A stretch of 64,000 nucleotides of DNA, from contig OY856411.1 in the NCBI GenBank assembly GCA_963693085.1, forward strand, positions 64,291,001 to 64,355,000, given 5' to 3'. This document shows, in pieces, positions 1-10,752 of this stretch (positions are counted from its first letter, which is position 1; each line of letters begins with the position of its first letter). Source of the DNA: Alisma plantago-aquatica (taxonomy: Eukaryota; Streptophyta; Magnoliopsida; Alismatales; Alismataceae). The translations under genes were made by a program, and so were the position numbers. The notes beneath the pieces were generated by a model. The model made no database searches, was not told the DNA's origin, and saw nothing but the letters and a program-made list of their open reading frames with translations.

Positions 1-631
1 TGTCAGAAACGATCGTTGTTGGCACATCATTCAAATGAACTATCTCATCCACATATACTCGAGCGAGCTTCTCGGCCGTGTATGTCATCTTCACGGGCAG
101 GAAATGGGCAGACTTCGTCAATCTATCCACTACCACCCAAATGGAATCATGACTTCTAGTTGTCTTGGGCAGACCAACTACGAAATCCATGGTTATATGA
201 TCCCATTTCCACTACGGTATCGGCAAAGGTTGCAACGTACCTGTCGGCTTTTGATGCTCAGCCTTGACTTGCTGACATACTGCACACCTAGCCACAAACT
301 CGGCTACATCTTTCTTCAAACCGGGCCACCAATATAAGTCCTTTAGACTATGATACATCTTGGTGACACCTGGATGCATGGCATACATCGACGTGTGTGC
401 TTCTTCAAGCACCAACTTCCTCAGATCATCAACATCTGGAACCACCATCCTATCACGATAGCAAACTAGTCCATCCTTGGACTCATGAAACCCATCACGC
501 TTGTCGCTGCCGAACTCTGATTTGATCAACTGTACCATATCGTATGTCTGCTGTGCATCCTTGATTTGCTGCCTCAACGTAGGCTTGACTTTCATCTGTG
601 CGAAAAGACCAGCTAAAAAGGAAACCTCCAT
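1..631 (-). pseudogene. Integrase N-terminal and catalytic region (element D), truncated by window edge
   Basis: The integrase inserts the cDNA into chromosomes. The H2C2 zinc-binding domain is visible: a histidine pair around HTSMYAMHPGVTKMYH, then WPGLKKDV and CAVCQQVK, which supplies both cysteines. A TAG at 212-214 follows LPIP; element A has CAG at the same place. The frame then continues into the catalytic core (WKWDHITMDFVVGLPK, then VVVDRLTKSAHF) and ends at the window edge just after TIVSD, the second catalytic Asp. The glutamate and chromodomain would lie outside. Same frame as the upstream pol. Confidence 0.9.
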
Positions 632-2614
632 CTACACGTTCATCTGTCGCAGAGAAACAAACATATCTCCCCTATGGCAAACCAAGGAACTCAACTGTGC
701 CTTCTTGGAGGGAAAAGAAGACTTTCTGCTAAGCGCATCAGCTACCACGTTCGCTTTACCAGGATGATACTCGATAGTGCAGTCGTAGTCGTTGATCAAC
801 TCCATCCATCGCCGCTGTCGCATGTTCAGCTCATGCTGCGTGAAGATATACTTCAGATTCTTATGATCCGTAAAGATCTGACACACTTCCCCATATAGAT
901 AGTGTCTCCAAATTTTTAACGCATGAACCACTGCTGCCAGCTCCAAATCATGAGTCGGATAGTTCTCCTCATGCTTCTTGAGCTGTCGCGAGGCAAAAGA
1001 TACCACATGATCTTCCTGCATCAACACGCAACCTAAACCCTTCTTGGAAGCATCACAGAAAACAACATAGCCTTTCCCAGGCTCTGGCAAGATCAACACT
1101 GGAGCACTAGTCAGCTTCTCCTTCAGACTCTGGAAAGCTTGCTGACATCGATCATCCCATACAAAAGGTACATCCTTCCTGGTCAACTTCGTCATCGGTA
1201 GAGCTATCGAACTGAAGTCTTTGATAAACCTTTGGTAGTATCCTGCTAAACCAAGGAAACTACGAACTTCTGTCGCCGTCTTCAGTTGTTCCCAATTTGC
1301 AACGGACTCTACTTTCTTCGGATCTACCTTGACTCCTTCTACAGATATCACGTGACCCAAGAAAGTCACTTCATCCAGCCAGAACTCACATTTATTGAAC
1401 TTGGCATACAATTGATGTTGGCGAAGGAGAGTCAACACTTGACGAAGATGTTGCTCGTGCTCAAGTTTGTCCTGACTATAGATCAAGATATCATCTATAA
1501 AGACTACAACAAACTGATCTAAGAACGGACGGAACACTCTGTTCATTAGATCCATGAAAGTTGCAGGTGCATTGGTTAAACCAAATGGCATAACCACAAA
1601 CTCATAATGTCCATACCTTGTCCTGAAAGCTGACTTCGGTATGTCATCAGCCTTTACCCTCAACTGATGATATCTGGACCGTAGATCGATCTTTGAGAAC
1701 ACTGTAGCACCACGTAACTGATCAAACAGATCATCTATCCTTGGCAACGGGTACTTGTTCTTGATCGTGACTTTGTTCAACTGTCGGTAGTCTATACACA
1801 ACCGCATCGAACCATCCTTCTTCTTAACAAACAACACTGGAGCACCCCAAGATGACGTACTTGGTCGGATAAAACCCTTATCCAGCAACTCCTGCAACTG
1901 TTTCTTCAACTCTGCCATCTCTGCTGGAGCCATCCTATACGGTGTCTGTGCAATCGGTTGCGTTCCTGGAACCAGATTTATCTCAAAATCGATCTCTCGG
2001 GGTGGAGGAACACCAGGAAATTCCTCAGGAAACACATATGCAAACTCTCGGACTACCGACACCTCTTCAAGGTTAAGGCCTTTTGCCTTAGTATCCACAA
2101 CGGTATCCACCACGTGAGCTAGGAACGCCTCACATCCATGTCGTAACAACCTATCTGCCACCATAGCTGATACCAGACACGTCGGAAGAATATTCCTATC
2201 TCCCTGGAAGATCCACCGTTCTCCAGCAACATCAAACATTGCCTGCTTGGAACCACGGTCCAAGACAACCTTATACTTCTCTAAGGTATCCATCCCAAGG
2301 ATAACATCAAAACCATGCATATCAAACGGTATGAGATCCACTTGAATGCGATGTCCCGAGAAAGACAAAACACAAGATGGACACTCTTCTCGAAGCAACG
2401 AAGAACCATCAAGAGGGGTTTCTAACAACAAACTATCCTTCTTACAACTAACAGGTAGATGACAATTTTCAAGCATACTATAGGTGATGAAAGAGTGTGT
2501 AGCACCCGGGTCAACCAGAACAGATATAAAGCAAGAAGAAGACATATCAGAATGTAATAACTCCATCTGACCTGTCACCACTCGCGGGTTGACTATCGCC
2601 TCCGGCTGATTCAT
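632..2614 (-). CDS. pol: Pol: aspartic protease, reverse transcriptase, RNase H (element D)
   Basis: This 660-codon open stretch processes the polyprotein and copies element RNA into DNA. Near the start is a retropepsin-like site, VDPGATHSF, followed by [10 protein letters not shown]. The reverse transcriptase follows, with [18 protein letters not shown], the fingers/palm motif [10 protein letters not shown] (usually RSGYHQ), [12 protein letters not shown] and the catalytic FIDDILIYS. RNase H follows, with [23 protein letters not shown] and a [10 protein letters not shown] end motif. It has no internal stop, so this part is nearly intact. Upstream it joins gag in the same frame. Downstream, a TAG at 632-634 interrupts the step into integrase; copies A and B have a glutamine codon there. 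Confidence 0.93.
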   Translation of the reverse strand: MNQPEAIVNPRVVTGQMELLHSDMSSSCFISVLVDPGATHSFITYSMLENCHLPVSCKKDSLLLETPLDGSSLLREECPSCVLSFSGHRIQVDLIPFDMHGFDVILGMDTLEKYKVVLDRGSKQAMFDVAGERWIFQGDRNILPTCLVSAMVADRLLRHGCEAFLAHVVDTVVDTKAKGLNLEEVSVVREFAYVFPEEFPGVPPPREIDFEINLVPGTQPIAQTPYRMAPAEMAELKKQLQELLDKGFIRPSTSSWGAPVLFVKKKDGSMRLCIDYRQLNKVTIKNKYPLPRIDDLFDQLRGATVFSKIDLRSRYHQLRVKADDIPKSAFRTRYGHYEFVVMPFGLTNAPATFMDLMNRVFRPFLDQFVVVFIDDILIYSQDKLEHEQHLRQVLTLLRQHQLYAKFNKCEFWLDEVTFLGHVISVEGVKVDPKKVESVANWEQLKTATEVRSFLGLAGYYQRFIKDFSSIALPMTKLTRKDVPFVWDDRCQQAFQSLKEKLTSAPVLILPEPGKGYVVFCDASKKGLGCVLMQEDHVVSFASRQLKKHEENYPTHDLELAAVVHALKIWRHYLYGEVCQIFTDHKNLKYIFTQHELNMRQRRWMELINDYDCTIEYHPGKANVVADALSRKSSFPSKKAQLSSLVCHRGDMFVSLRQMNV

Positions 2615-3820
2615 GGCATAGAATCGAGCTGTTGCTTGCTGTCCACGACCTCTGCTCCCTTGAGCAGATGATCCAGCTTGAGACGCTTGACCTCATCCTC
2701 GTCCTCTGCTACCACTGGGCTGTGGTCTCTCTGACTTCTGGAAACTCTACCTCGGTTGCTGCGTCACTTCAACATCTCTATTCGGGCAATTGAACTTCCA
2801 ATGCCTGACTTGTCCACAGAGATGACATGCTCTATTGTCAACTCGTGGCCTAGATGGCCCTGTCACTGCCACAGAAGCTGAACTGTGCGCCTTGGACGGT
2901 GAAGAAACATAACCTTTTCCCTTACTCGGAGACCACTGAGATGGTACACCAACACTTCTCATTGTTGACGGTGCCGAAAACCTGGGCTTCTTGAAGCCAC
3001 CAACCCTTCGTCCTTGAAACTGAGCAGGTCTTTTAAGAGACACAGACTCTATTTTCTCCCTTACTGTCCTCTCGATTCGTCAAACAAATTCCACAAACGT
3101 AGCAAACCACTCCCAGTTTTCCAGCGCAGACACAGGGGTTGTCAACTCAGCACTCAAACCCTTCTCGAAACGTCTGATCCGTTCATCATCTGTTGCCGCC
3201 ATGTGAGGACAGAACCTCAACAAATCCATAAACTTGGCTTCATACTCGGTGGTGTTCATCGTTCCTTGCCGTAGGCTCTCGAACTGACGGATCTTCTCAT
3301 CCAGATACGTCTTGGGAAAGTATCTAGCGATGAACTCGCGTCGAAACACTTCCCAACAGATCACCTCACCAGGCCGCTTCTCTTCCTCGATGGTCCACCA
3401 GTGACCAGCACTACCCTTCAGAAGGTAGACAACATGCTTTACCTTGTCTGCTTCGGGGATGTCGAGGATCTGGAAAGCCTTCTCAAGACTTGTCAGCCAC
3501 AGATCTGCATCCGCTGGATCAGCCGTTCCAGCATATTCCGAAGCTCCGACTCGTCGAAGCCGCTCGAAGGTCTTCCCAATACCTGATGCTTCTCCATGGG
3601 GAACCTGTGCTCTCGGAGGAGGCACTGGTAATAGCTCAACCATGAGATTCATCGTAGCCATCATCTGCCCCATAAGTTGTTGGTAGGCAGGATGTTCAAG
3701 TATGGCTGGGTCAGGTTGGGGGACCTCAGGCACCCGATCTTCATGTGCCTAACCTTCTGCTCCATCAACAGATGCAACATCACTATGCTCAGGAGCATGT
3801 TCTTCATGGTTTCCAGACAT
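2615..3820 (-). pseudogene. gag: Gag polyprotein, element D (stop-interrupted)
   Basis: Encodes the capsid/nucleocapsid protein that packages the element's RNA into virus-like particles. I chose the ATG at 3820 (begins MSGNHEEHAP) because gag of element A at 42157 starts in the same way. The capsid core lies at about 3600-3080 and includes the retrotransposon gag signature around GSAGHWW and RREFIARYFP. A CCHC zinc knuckle, CHLCGQVRHWKFNC, lies near 2790-2835. The frame continues without any indel into protease, but is cut by TAG (3749-3751), TGA (3080-3082), TAG (2747-2749) and TGA (2693-2695). All four are explained by C-to-T changes in CAG or CGA. Not functional as read. Confidence 0.9.
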
Positions 3821-3930
3821 TCTTGGCTTTTCTTCCGCTGAGGGCAGAAGAATTCTATGAGAAAATCTGGAAATCACATAAGAACAAACACAACCTAGTC
3901 CTAGATCCCTGTAGACTCAGCAAACCTAAA

Positions 3931-3944
3931 GCGCTGATACCAAA
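3931..3944 (-). other. Primer-binding site of element D (initiator Met tRNA type)
   Basis: On the minus strand this reads TTTGGTATCAGCGC, matching the 3' end complement of plant initiator Met tRNA (TGGTATCAGAGC) apart from one or two bases. It sits two bases inside the LTR end, as expected for the start of minus-strand DNA synthesis. Confidence 0.88.
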
Positions 3945-6129
3945 CTTGTGGCAACACATCCCATTATCACACGGATAACGAGGTGTTACGTGAAAATGTG
4001 CGGAAATCACCATAACCACAGCTTATCAAAAACACGGGTTAATTAAAACCGATTGCGGAAAACTGATAAACTAGGAGACATATTACAATCCAGTCCATAT
4101 CCTACAAGGAAACATGTTATATACACATCCATCCAAGCTTGGATACATGTTCACAGCTTAGAGCAACACCTGTTCTGTCGTAACCTGAGTTCATCACATG
4201 TTATATACATAATGGCCCACATCCAGCCAGCAGCAGGATATACAAATGACATCGGGCGTGTATCGTAAAACATCGTCAAAACACCGCCAAGGACCTGAGA
4301 GTACATGGATAACTCTAGACTCTACACCAAAACATCAAAACAGCAGCATCTCCAAAGCTTACCTTCTACAGATCTTTTTGTTGTCCGGCCGCAACCCCGC
4401 GACCACCACCACGACTAGCTCGACCACCTAAAAAGGGGTAAAAACTAGCGGAGTGAGACAATTGAACATTGTCCCAGCGGGAGGCATAACTCCGCGCCAA
4501 AACTACAAAACCTCAGCTAAACATTTATATGAGTTGATATATTGATAAGGATAATAACAGAAATAGATTATGAAAAGCAAGGCCATCTATACCATACAAT
4601 TTATCAACTGTACCAAAAGGGCATATAACCTGCATGCCTCTTAATGGAACGTGATTGTCAAGATGAAATGTATATATAAAACTCACCACATAGGAGTAAT
4701 GCACAAACAACTGCAGATAATTAAAGTTATCTACACAAACAAGGCCTCAACCAATATTTCGTGTTTATCTTAAGCAATACATACTAAACGGTTGTATTAC
4801 ATTTTATTATGCCCCGAGGAAATGAACCGTACCGTTCAAATCCAACTTTCGGCTGCGAACCCCATAGCCGGTGCCATACAAGGTCAGTGGAAGAGCCGGA
4901 CTCCACAACCTTCTCTGCCTCATGGTCAGTACATGAGTATAACATAAGCAAGACTGCAGTCTCATGCTGAAGTGGTCATAGCCACAGGGTCAGCTCCTCA
5001 GGCTACCCTCTACCTAGCCCGCCTCGGTACAGGTCACGGCGCTAGTAAAACTGAGCCATGTGTCTAAACACCATGCTCGGAGCCATGAACACATTCATGC
5101 TCAACATATCACATATCTGGAGTCATGGGCCATGTTCACCATGCTCGTCACACATCTGAGTCTACAACCACAGCTGCACTCGTTTCACCTCTCTATTTTA
5201 GGCTAGGAGAAACCTCGCATATTCAAAAATATGCGCTCCGGGTTGACTCGCAGGAGAACCCATTTCATCATCACCCTACCCTGACTGGTGATGAATATAT
5301 GGCCAGGGCAACTACGTGATAGGTTCCACTGTAATTAATTAGTATCTTTTAGATGGATTGCATGATTCAACCAAGTTGCAAGATATAACAGAAAGTAAAC
5401 AGTATAGACTCGACATTACACTGATCCATCACGAGGACCTCACCTCACATGTTATCACTTGGCCTCTAGCCAACCGTCTAGATCTATCTCAAAGATCATC
5501 ACATATCATGGGATCTCAATCCCTCATCACATTGTGCCATAGCCTCTCAAGGCTTTCAACATCATTATGGAACATCATTCATAATACACTTGTCATCACA
5601 GTATTCATTTACCCAATTCTCATAGCCCCTCATTGGCTAAGCATTACCTGCATGGTTAGCATCATTCAATAACTATATGAATAATCAAGAGACTCATATT
5701 ATTACCATAAGGTGACAATTAGGGTTAAATATATCATTAATATAAGGAATATGCCCACCATTATGAGATATCATCCAAGGTTGCTATAAGTGCCACTTAT
5801 ACATTACTCGGTGATCGTGTGCTCAAGACACACTACTATGCAACCATTCATGTACCTTACCATGCTTTGACATCATGTTAACACAAGGGACATATAACAC
5901 AAGCATCATCATAGCCATTATCGTTATCATTAAGTGAGCAAGGTGCTACTAATGCTATCAAGGGTAACTGCTAAACGAGCTACTTCCATGATACCAAGGT
6001 CCCTCACAAGAGATACTAAAGCCCTCACCAAAAGAACCTACTTGGGTAGAGTTCACCCTCACCCAAACCAAGGCGTGCAGCTCACTGCTGAACGTGCAGA
6101 ACATAAAGGGCGTGCAGTTCAGGCGCGTA

Positions 6130-6560
6130 GGTGTATCAAGCGAGCAGACTGGTCGTGTCGTGTGAGCAAGGCCTGTCGGGTGAGCCAAGGTTGTGTCGGG
6201 CGAGCCAAGGGTACCGGGCGACACAGGGGCGTGTAAGGTAGTATCAGACTACGCGGGCAAGTGCCGGGCGAGCAAAGCCTGTCAGGCGAGCCAAAGAAGA
6301 TCCGGGTGAGCAAGGTAGTATCGGGCGACACAAACTAGGCTGGGCGAGCAGAGTAAAACCACACGAGTAGGGTGTGTCAGGGGGGAAAATCGGGTGAGCA
6401 GCACACTGGGCTATCGGGCAAGCTAAGTTACTGGGCGAGCCAAAGGAATATCGGGCGAGCAAAGCCTGTCGGGCGACACGCATGCAGGTGAGCAAGGGAA
6501 ACCCGAGCGAGCAGAGCTAGAGTTATATCGGGTGAGCAGGGTTACTGGGTGAGCGAGATG
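6130..6560. repeat. Degenerate short tandem repeats in LTR D
   Basis: Irregular units of roughly 20 bases contain gtcgggcgagccaagg and variants such as atcgggcgagcaaag, with 'cgggcgac' and 'gggtgagcaagg' alternating. Related TCGGCCAAGG/TCGCCCAAGG units occur in element B's LTR at 54180-54780 and 58330-58470. The block lies about 0.5-1 kb upstream of the LTR TATA box (minus orientation), so it is U3 sequence. Confidence 0.8.
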
Positions 6561-7162
6561 ACTGAGCGAGCACAGCCAGAGTGCTCACCCGCTCAAGGCA
6601 CAAAAGAGAAGCCTACTCACTCAAACCGGCAAGGCCAAACTAGAGCAAGGGCTGTCGGGCAGCACCTTCCCAAACACATCTCGACCAAGGTGTATCTCAT
6701 CAAAACCACCTAATGAGCTCACCATCTTGCCCAAGGTGAGATGAGGGTATTGCTCAAGCCACTAGGTCACAAACTCACCTCAATTGGGTAGGAAGGAGGG
6801 GTATTGCTCATGACACTAGAACCGAAGCTCACTCATCTAGACCAAGGGGAGAAAGGAGTGTTGCTCTCCTAAACCCTAGAACACAAGGATCGGCCAACAT
6901 GCAAGATAGCTAAGAACAACCTCAAATGTGTAAGGACAAGATTAAAGCAACTATTATGAAAGGGGAGTAGAGTAGTTAGGGTTAGAGTCATGCAACCCGC
7001 CTTAAACTCCAAGGAAGAAGATGCACTTGAGCTCCAAGAGTATCTCGACCACCAAGGCTCCTCCAAGGGTGTGTATCGGCCACCACCTTCCTCTTCCAAG
7101 GGTGTATCGTGCACAAGAAGGAGAGAAACTAAAAGGGACCTTAAGCTAAGGAAGGGATCACC

Positions 7163-7168
7163 TATATA
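7163..7168 (-). promoter_or_regulatory. Probable TATA box of LTR D
   Basis: Minus-strand TCTATATAGG about 530 bases into the LTR. A TATATA at the equivalent position occurs in LTR B (59327-59335), which supports it as the element promoter. Confidence 0.6.
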
Positions 7169-7694
7169 GATGAGAAAGGAGGAGAAACCAAGGTTGTCTC
7201 ATGCTAGGTGTCGCCCACTCAAGGGACACTTGTCCACCAACTCAAGCCACCTCTCATGCAAGCCATAAGACACTTGTCCAAGATGTGCACCATGTGTTCT
7301 TCAACATGACCAAGGTTGGACCAAGCTTCATGGGCAACACACCAAGCTCACTCTAGGGCGACACATCTCCTCTCTAGGCCAACACAAGGCCCAAGCAAGC
7401 CCAAACAAGGAACTCCAAGGCCCAAACGAACTCAAAAAAGGCCCAAAGAACTTTAAGCAACAAGCCCAAGCCTTCCTCTCAACCCTAGAGGAAGCAAAGA
7501 GAGAAGAACACCTCTCAAGGTGGCAAACTTTCACACAAAACCCTAAACTTGGTTTATTTGCAAGTAGCACCTCCAACTATCAACAAAGCACAACCATACC
7601 CTAATCACCACTAAAGGAGATTAGTAAACATCAAACCATCAAGGTTAGGTAAAGCAAACAGGGTAAGCCCTAAACGCAGGTCAGGGTCCTTACA

Positions 7695-9340
7695 CTCAAC
7701 ATCACCCAAAATAGAAAAGAGGTGGCCACTCAAGAAGAAGATAAAGATGAAGAGAAGAAGGATCCAACTCTCGCTTTGCAAAGAATCATCCAGAAGAGCT
7801 GATTTTAGGTGACCCTTTTGAAAGAATGAAGACGCATGTTGCCTTCAACAAAGAACAGGCCAATAGCGCCTTCATCTCACAACTCAAGCCAAAGAATGCC
7901 AAAGAAGCTCTTGGGGATGATCAATGGATCCTAGCCATGCAAGAAGAATTGGGGCGCCAAGACCAAGTGGTAGAAAGATCATTGGAACCAAGTGGGTCGA
8001 CTAAAACAATTTAGATGAAAGTGGCAAGGTGGTAAGGAACAAATAAAGGTTAGTGTCTAAAGGCTACAATCAACAGGAAGGTATAGATTTCGATGAAACA
8101 TATGCACCTGTAGCTAGACTTGAGTATATTCATTTGTTGCTTGTTTTTGCTGGTTTAAAGAACTCTCTTCTTTATCAAATTGGATGTTAAAAGTGTATTT
8201 TTAAATGCTACAATTGAGGAAGAAGTATATGTTGCACAACCCCCAGGCTTTGAACATGATAGCCTGCCTAACCATGTTTATTTGTTGCAAAAAGCTCTCT
8301 ATTAACTTAAACAAGCACATCGAGCTTGGTATGAGAAATTAAACAACTTTTTGTTAGATCATGGGTATTTCATGGGCAAAGTAGATTCTACCTTATTTCT
8401 CAAATAGACTTCTAATGATTTTTCTTATCATTCAAATATATGTTTATGATATCATTTTTGGCAGAACTAATCTTGATCTTTGCAAGGAGTTAGTGATCTT
8501 ATGCACAATGAGTTTGAGATGAGCATGATAGGTGAGCTTACACTCTTCCTCGACTTTCAAATTAAGCAAACTAAAGATGGAAACTTCATCAACCAAGGCA
8601 AGTACACAAGTGAGCTACTTAAACAATTTGGGATGGAGAACACCAAGCCGATGGACACACCCATGTCAAACATCACCAATCTTGATAAAGATGAAGGAGG
8701 TGAGAAAGTGGATGAGAAGCTTTGTAGAGGTATGGCTAGAAGTTTACTTTATTTAACTGTCTCTAGACCTGATATAACGTTTATTGTTTGCTTATCTGCT
8801 CACTTTCAATCAAATCCCATGAAATCACATCCTATAGTTGTTAAGAGGAATTTAAGATACTTAGCCAAAACTCAAAACTTTGGACTATGGTGTCCCATGT
8901 CATGGAACTTTACTCTTGTAGCTTATAGTGATGTTGATTACACAAGATGCTTGATTGATAGAAAATGCACAAGTGGCACTTGTTTTCTCCTAGGACCATG
9001 CTTTGTGTCTTGGTTTTTTAAGAAATAGAGCATAGTGGCATTATCAACTACAGAGGCTGAATACATTGCAGTTGGAAGTTGTTTTGCCCAGGTGCTATGG
9101 ATGAAGCAAATTCTCCAAGACTTTAACATTCATTTTGATGCTTATCCTATCTATTCTGATAAAAACAGTGCAATCCATATATCTTACAGTCCTATATGGC
9201 ATAGTAGAGATAAACATGTAGAGGTTCGTCCTCATTTTCTTTGTGATCACATTGACAAAAAGGATATCTATATCATGCATGTGGACAAGGAAAATTAGTT
9301 GGCTGACATGTCAAGTATTACTTGCAATTATGATATACTT
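7695..9340 (+). pseudogene. Ty1/copia reverse transcriptase and RNase H remnant
   Basis: This is the 3' part of a copia pol gene, several times frame-shifted. From left to right: the RT entry region (FISQLKPKNAKEAL, 7826 on), [18 protein letters not shown] (near 8100), PPGFEHDSLPNHVYLLQKAL (near 8240), then the catalytic box read as YVYDIIFG near 8439 instead of YVDDIIFG, so one catalytic Asp is lost. Next come LLKQFGMENTKPMDTPM, SRPDITF, the RNase H DVDYTRCLIDRKCTSG and LSTTEAEYIAV (9035 on). The upstream part is cut off where element D's LTR begins. No LTR or gag of this copy is present. Family placement beyond copia (Sirevirus-like wording) is tentative. Confidence 0.9.
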
Positions 9341-9391
9341 GAAAGGATATGAAACTTACGTTTTCCTCCCTTCTTTTCTTCACATATTTCA

Positions 9392-9856
9392 CTATGCTTC
9401 CTTTAGTTCTTCCATCTTCTTCTTCTTCTTCAATATTTTTATGTGCTCCTTCTGCCCTTCTTCTTCTTCTACTATCTTCTCCTGTTGTTCACTTGCTTCT
9501 TCTTGTTTCTTTTGTTCTTCATCTTCTGCAGACTTTGGTTGTTCGAAACTATCACCTTTTATTTCTTTCTTCTCCTCTTCATCAACATTTTTCCTGTCCT
9601 CACTGTCATCTTCTGATTCCACATATTTTCTTCTGAGGGTCAGCCTTCTTCGCTTCGTTAGTGGGTCGACATCCTTTATCGGTGTGTCTTTCGGTTCATC
9701 TACATTCACCGAGGCAAAACCCTCTGCAAATTCTTTGAATCCACTTTCAGGTGACTGTGATTTGTCACCCTCATCTTCCCACTTTCTTTTTAGATTTTTA
9801 TTTTCTTCTTCTAACTTAGCTATTCTTTCTTCTAGCCTTTTATTCTCCATCTGCAT
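9392..9856 (-). CDS. Charged coiled-coil ORF of unknown function, 154 codons
   Basis: An uninterrupted minus-strand ORF. Residues 1-30 form a heptad-rich coiled coil (NKRLEERIAKLEEENKNLK). The middle has a basic, nuclear-localisation-like stretch (TKRRRLTLRRKYVE), and the rest is Glu/Lys/Gln-rich. The start codon lies within a few bases of where the truncated LTR begins at 9850, so the true N terminus may be missing. On the plus strand it appears as a TTC/TCT-rich tract. The end (minus) runs into cgtaagtttc, which could be a splice donor. It resembles the C-terminal tails of plant retroelement accessory proteins, but I cannot assign it. It could also be a chance ORF in a purine-rich strand. 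Confidence 0.35.
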   Translation of the reverse strand: MQMENKRLEERIAKLEEENKNLKRKWEDEGDKSQSPESGFKEFAEGFASVNVDEPKDTPIKDVDPLTKRRRLTLRRKYVESEDDSEDRKNVDEEEKKEIKGDSFEQPKSAEDEEQKKQEEASEQQEKIVEEEEGQKEHIKILKKKKKMEELKEA

Positions 9857-10738
9857 GACTCATTAAATCAGGTATTTGGTTACGCTTATGGCTATACCGA
9901 ATAGTTTTCTGAGAATTTTATCGATTTTTCCCTCGATGCATGAGATAACTGTTGGATGTTTTAATTCATGCAACTATAAAGTGACTATGACTATCACTAT
10001 GAGTATACATGTATAACTAGCTAGATCTGAGTCCGAGTCCACCCCTATGGCTATGCAAAGGCTAAGGATAACCTAGAGCAAGGTCTAGGGTATCATGAGT
10101 TAGAAACTGGGCTACACATGTGTAGTGCCATGAGACTCTTAGCATACCATGAGTTAAGGAGTGGGCTACCTACGGGTAGTGCCATGTGACTCAGCCCTAG
10201 AAATTGATTCACCTATTAGGTGAAGTCATGAGGGGTAAAATGGGAATCTACCACAAGGGAGGTAGTATCCAGGTCCACTGCAGGGACAGCGCAGGGGATA
10301 GGGTACACATGGATCGCGTAGTTATACTTAAAGCGTAAACTTGTTTGTTAAATGATAATTGAATGCGATACATTGTTATAGATAATTGCATGATTATTGT
10401 TTCCCCCACATACCAGCTTTTGCTGACCGACGTTTTGTTTGTCGGCGTTTTAGGAACAAGCCAAAAGGACAAACAGTAAATCGTCACATTGTGAAATACA
10501 TAAAGAAAAATACAAGGAGGATTAGTTAGCATAGAATCTTTAAGTGAATAGAAGTTAGAAATCCAAAATTTCAAAAGGTATGCAAAGTTTATTTTTCTTA
10601 CAGCTTTTCAGTATAGTATGTTAAAATTTGATAATCATTCTTGGTTAATTGCTGAACCTTTGATCCATAGGTTATGGGTGCGGCTTCGACCTCTCGGTCT
10701 CCTTTAATTGGGGGTTATCAGGAGGTGGGGTCGTAACA
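9850..10738 (+). repeat. 5' LTR remnant (3' end only)
   Basis: Homology to the 3' LTR starts abruptly at 9850 (equivalent to 17572) and runs to the LTR end GGTCGTAACA at 10738. The first 2.4 kb of the LTR, including the TATA box, is missing. Confidence 0.93.
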
Positions 10739-10740
10739 TT

Positions 10741-10752
10741 TGGTATCAGAGC
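10741..10752 (+). other. Primer-binding site (initiator Met tRNA)
   Basis: TGGTATCAGAGC, two bases after the 5' LTR end. It is an exact match to the usual plant initiator Met tRNA primer site. Confidence 0.92.

Larger units (their letters stand above)
1..7694 (-). mobile_element. Ty3 chromovirus-like LTR retrotransposon (element D), 3' part outside window
   Basis: Reading on the minus strand, the order is 5' LTR (7694-3947), primer-binding site, gag, protease, reverse transcriptase, RNase H and integrase, running off the left edge of the window. This Ty3 order, the Met-tRNA primer site and close similarity to the chromodomain-bearing copy at 59909-61604 place it with the Tekay/Del-type chromoviruses. 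The coding part keeps one reading frame for 3.8 kb. It abuts a copia fragment at 7695. The five bases after the LTR (ctcaa) are a candidate target-site duplication, but the other end is not visible. Confidence 0.93.
3947..7694 (-). repeat. 5' LTR of element D (about 3.75 kb)
   Basis: Starts TGTGGCAACA next to the primer site and ends GGTCCTTACA (plus-strand reading), giving TG...CA ends. The right end matches the end of element B's LTR at 59908, and long stretches (for example about 4000-5400 versus 46200-46520 plus 52320-53300) are recognisably similar. It holds the promoter near 7163 and a block of short GGGCGAGC-type repeats upstream of it. Short ORFs inside look like chance. Confidence 0.88.

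Noticed and set aside
35..337. Plus-strand ORF over the integrase of element D
   Set aside because: Antisense shadow of the H2C2 and catalytic region read on the minus strand.
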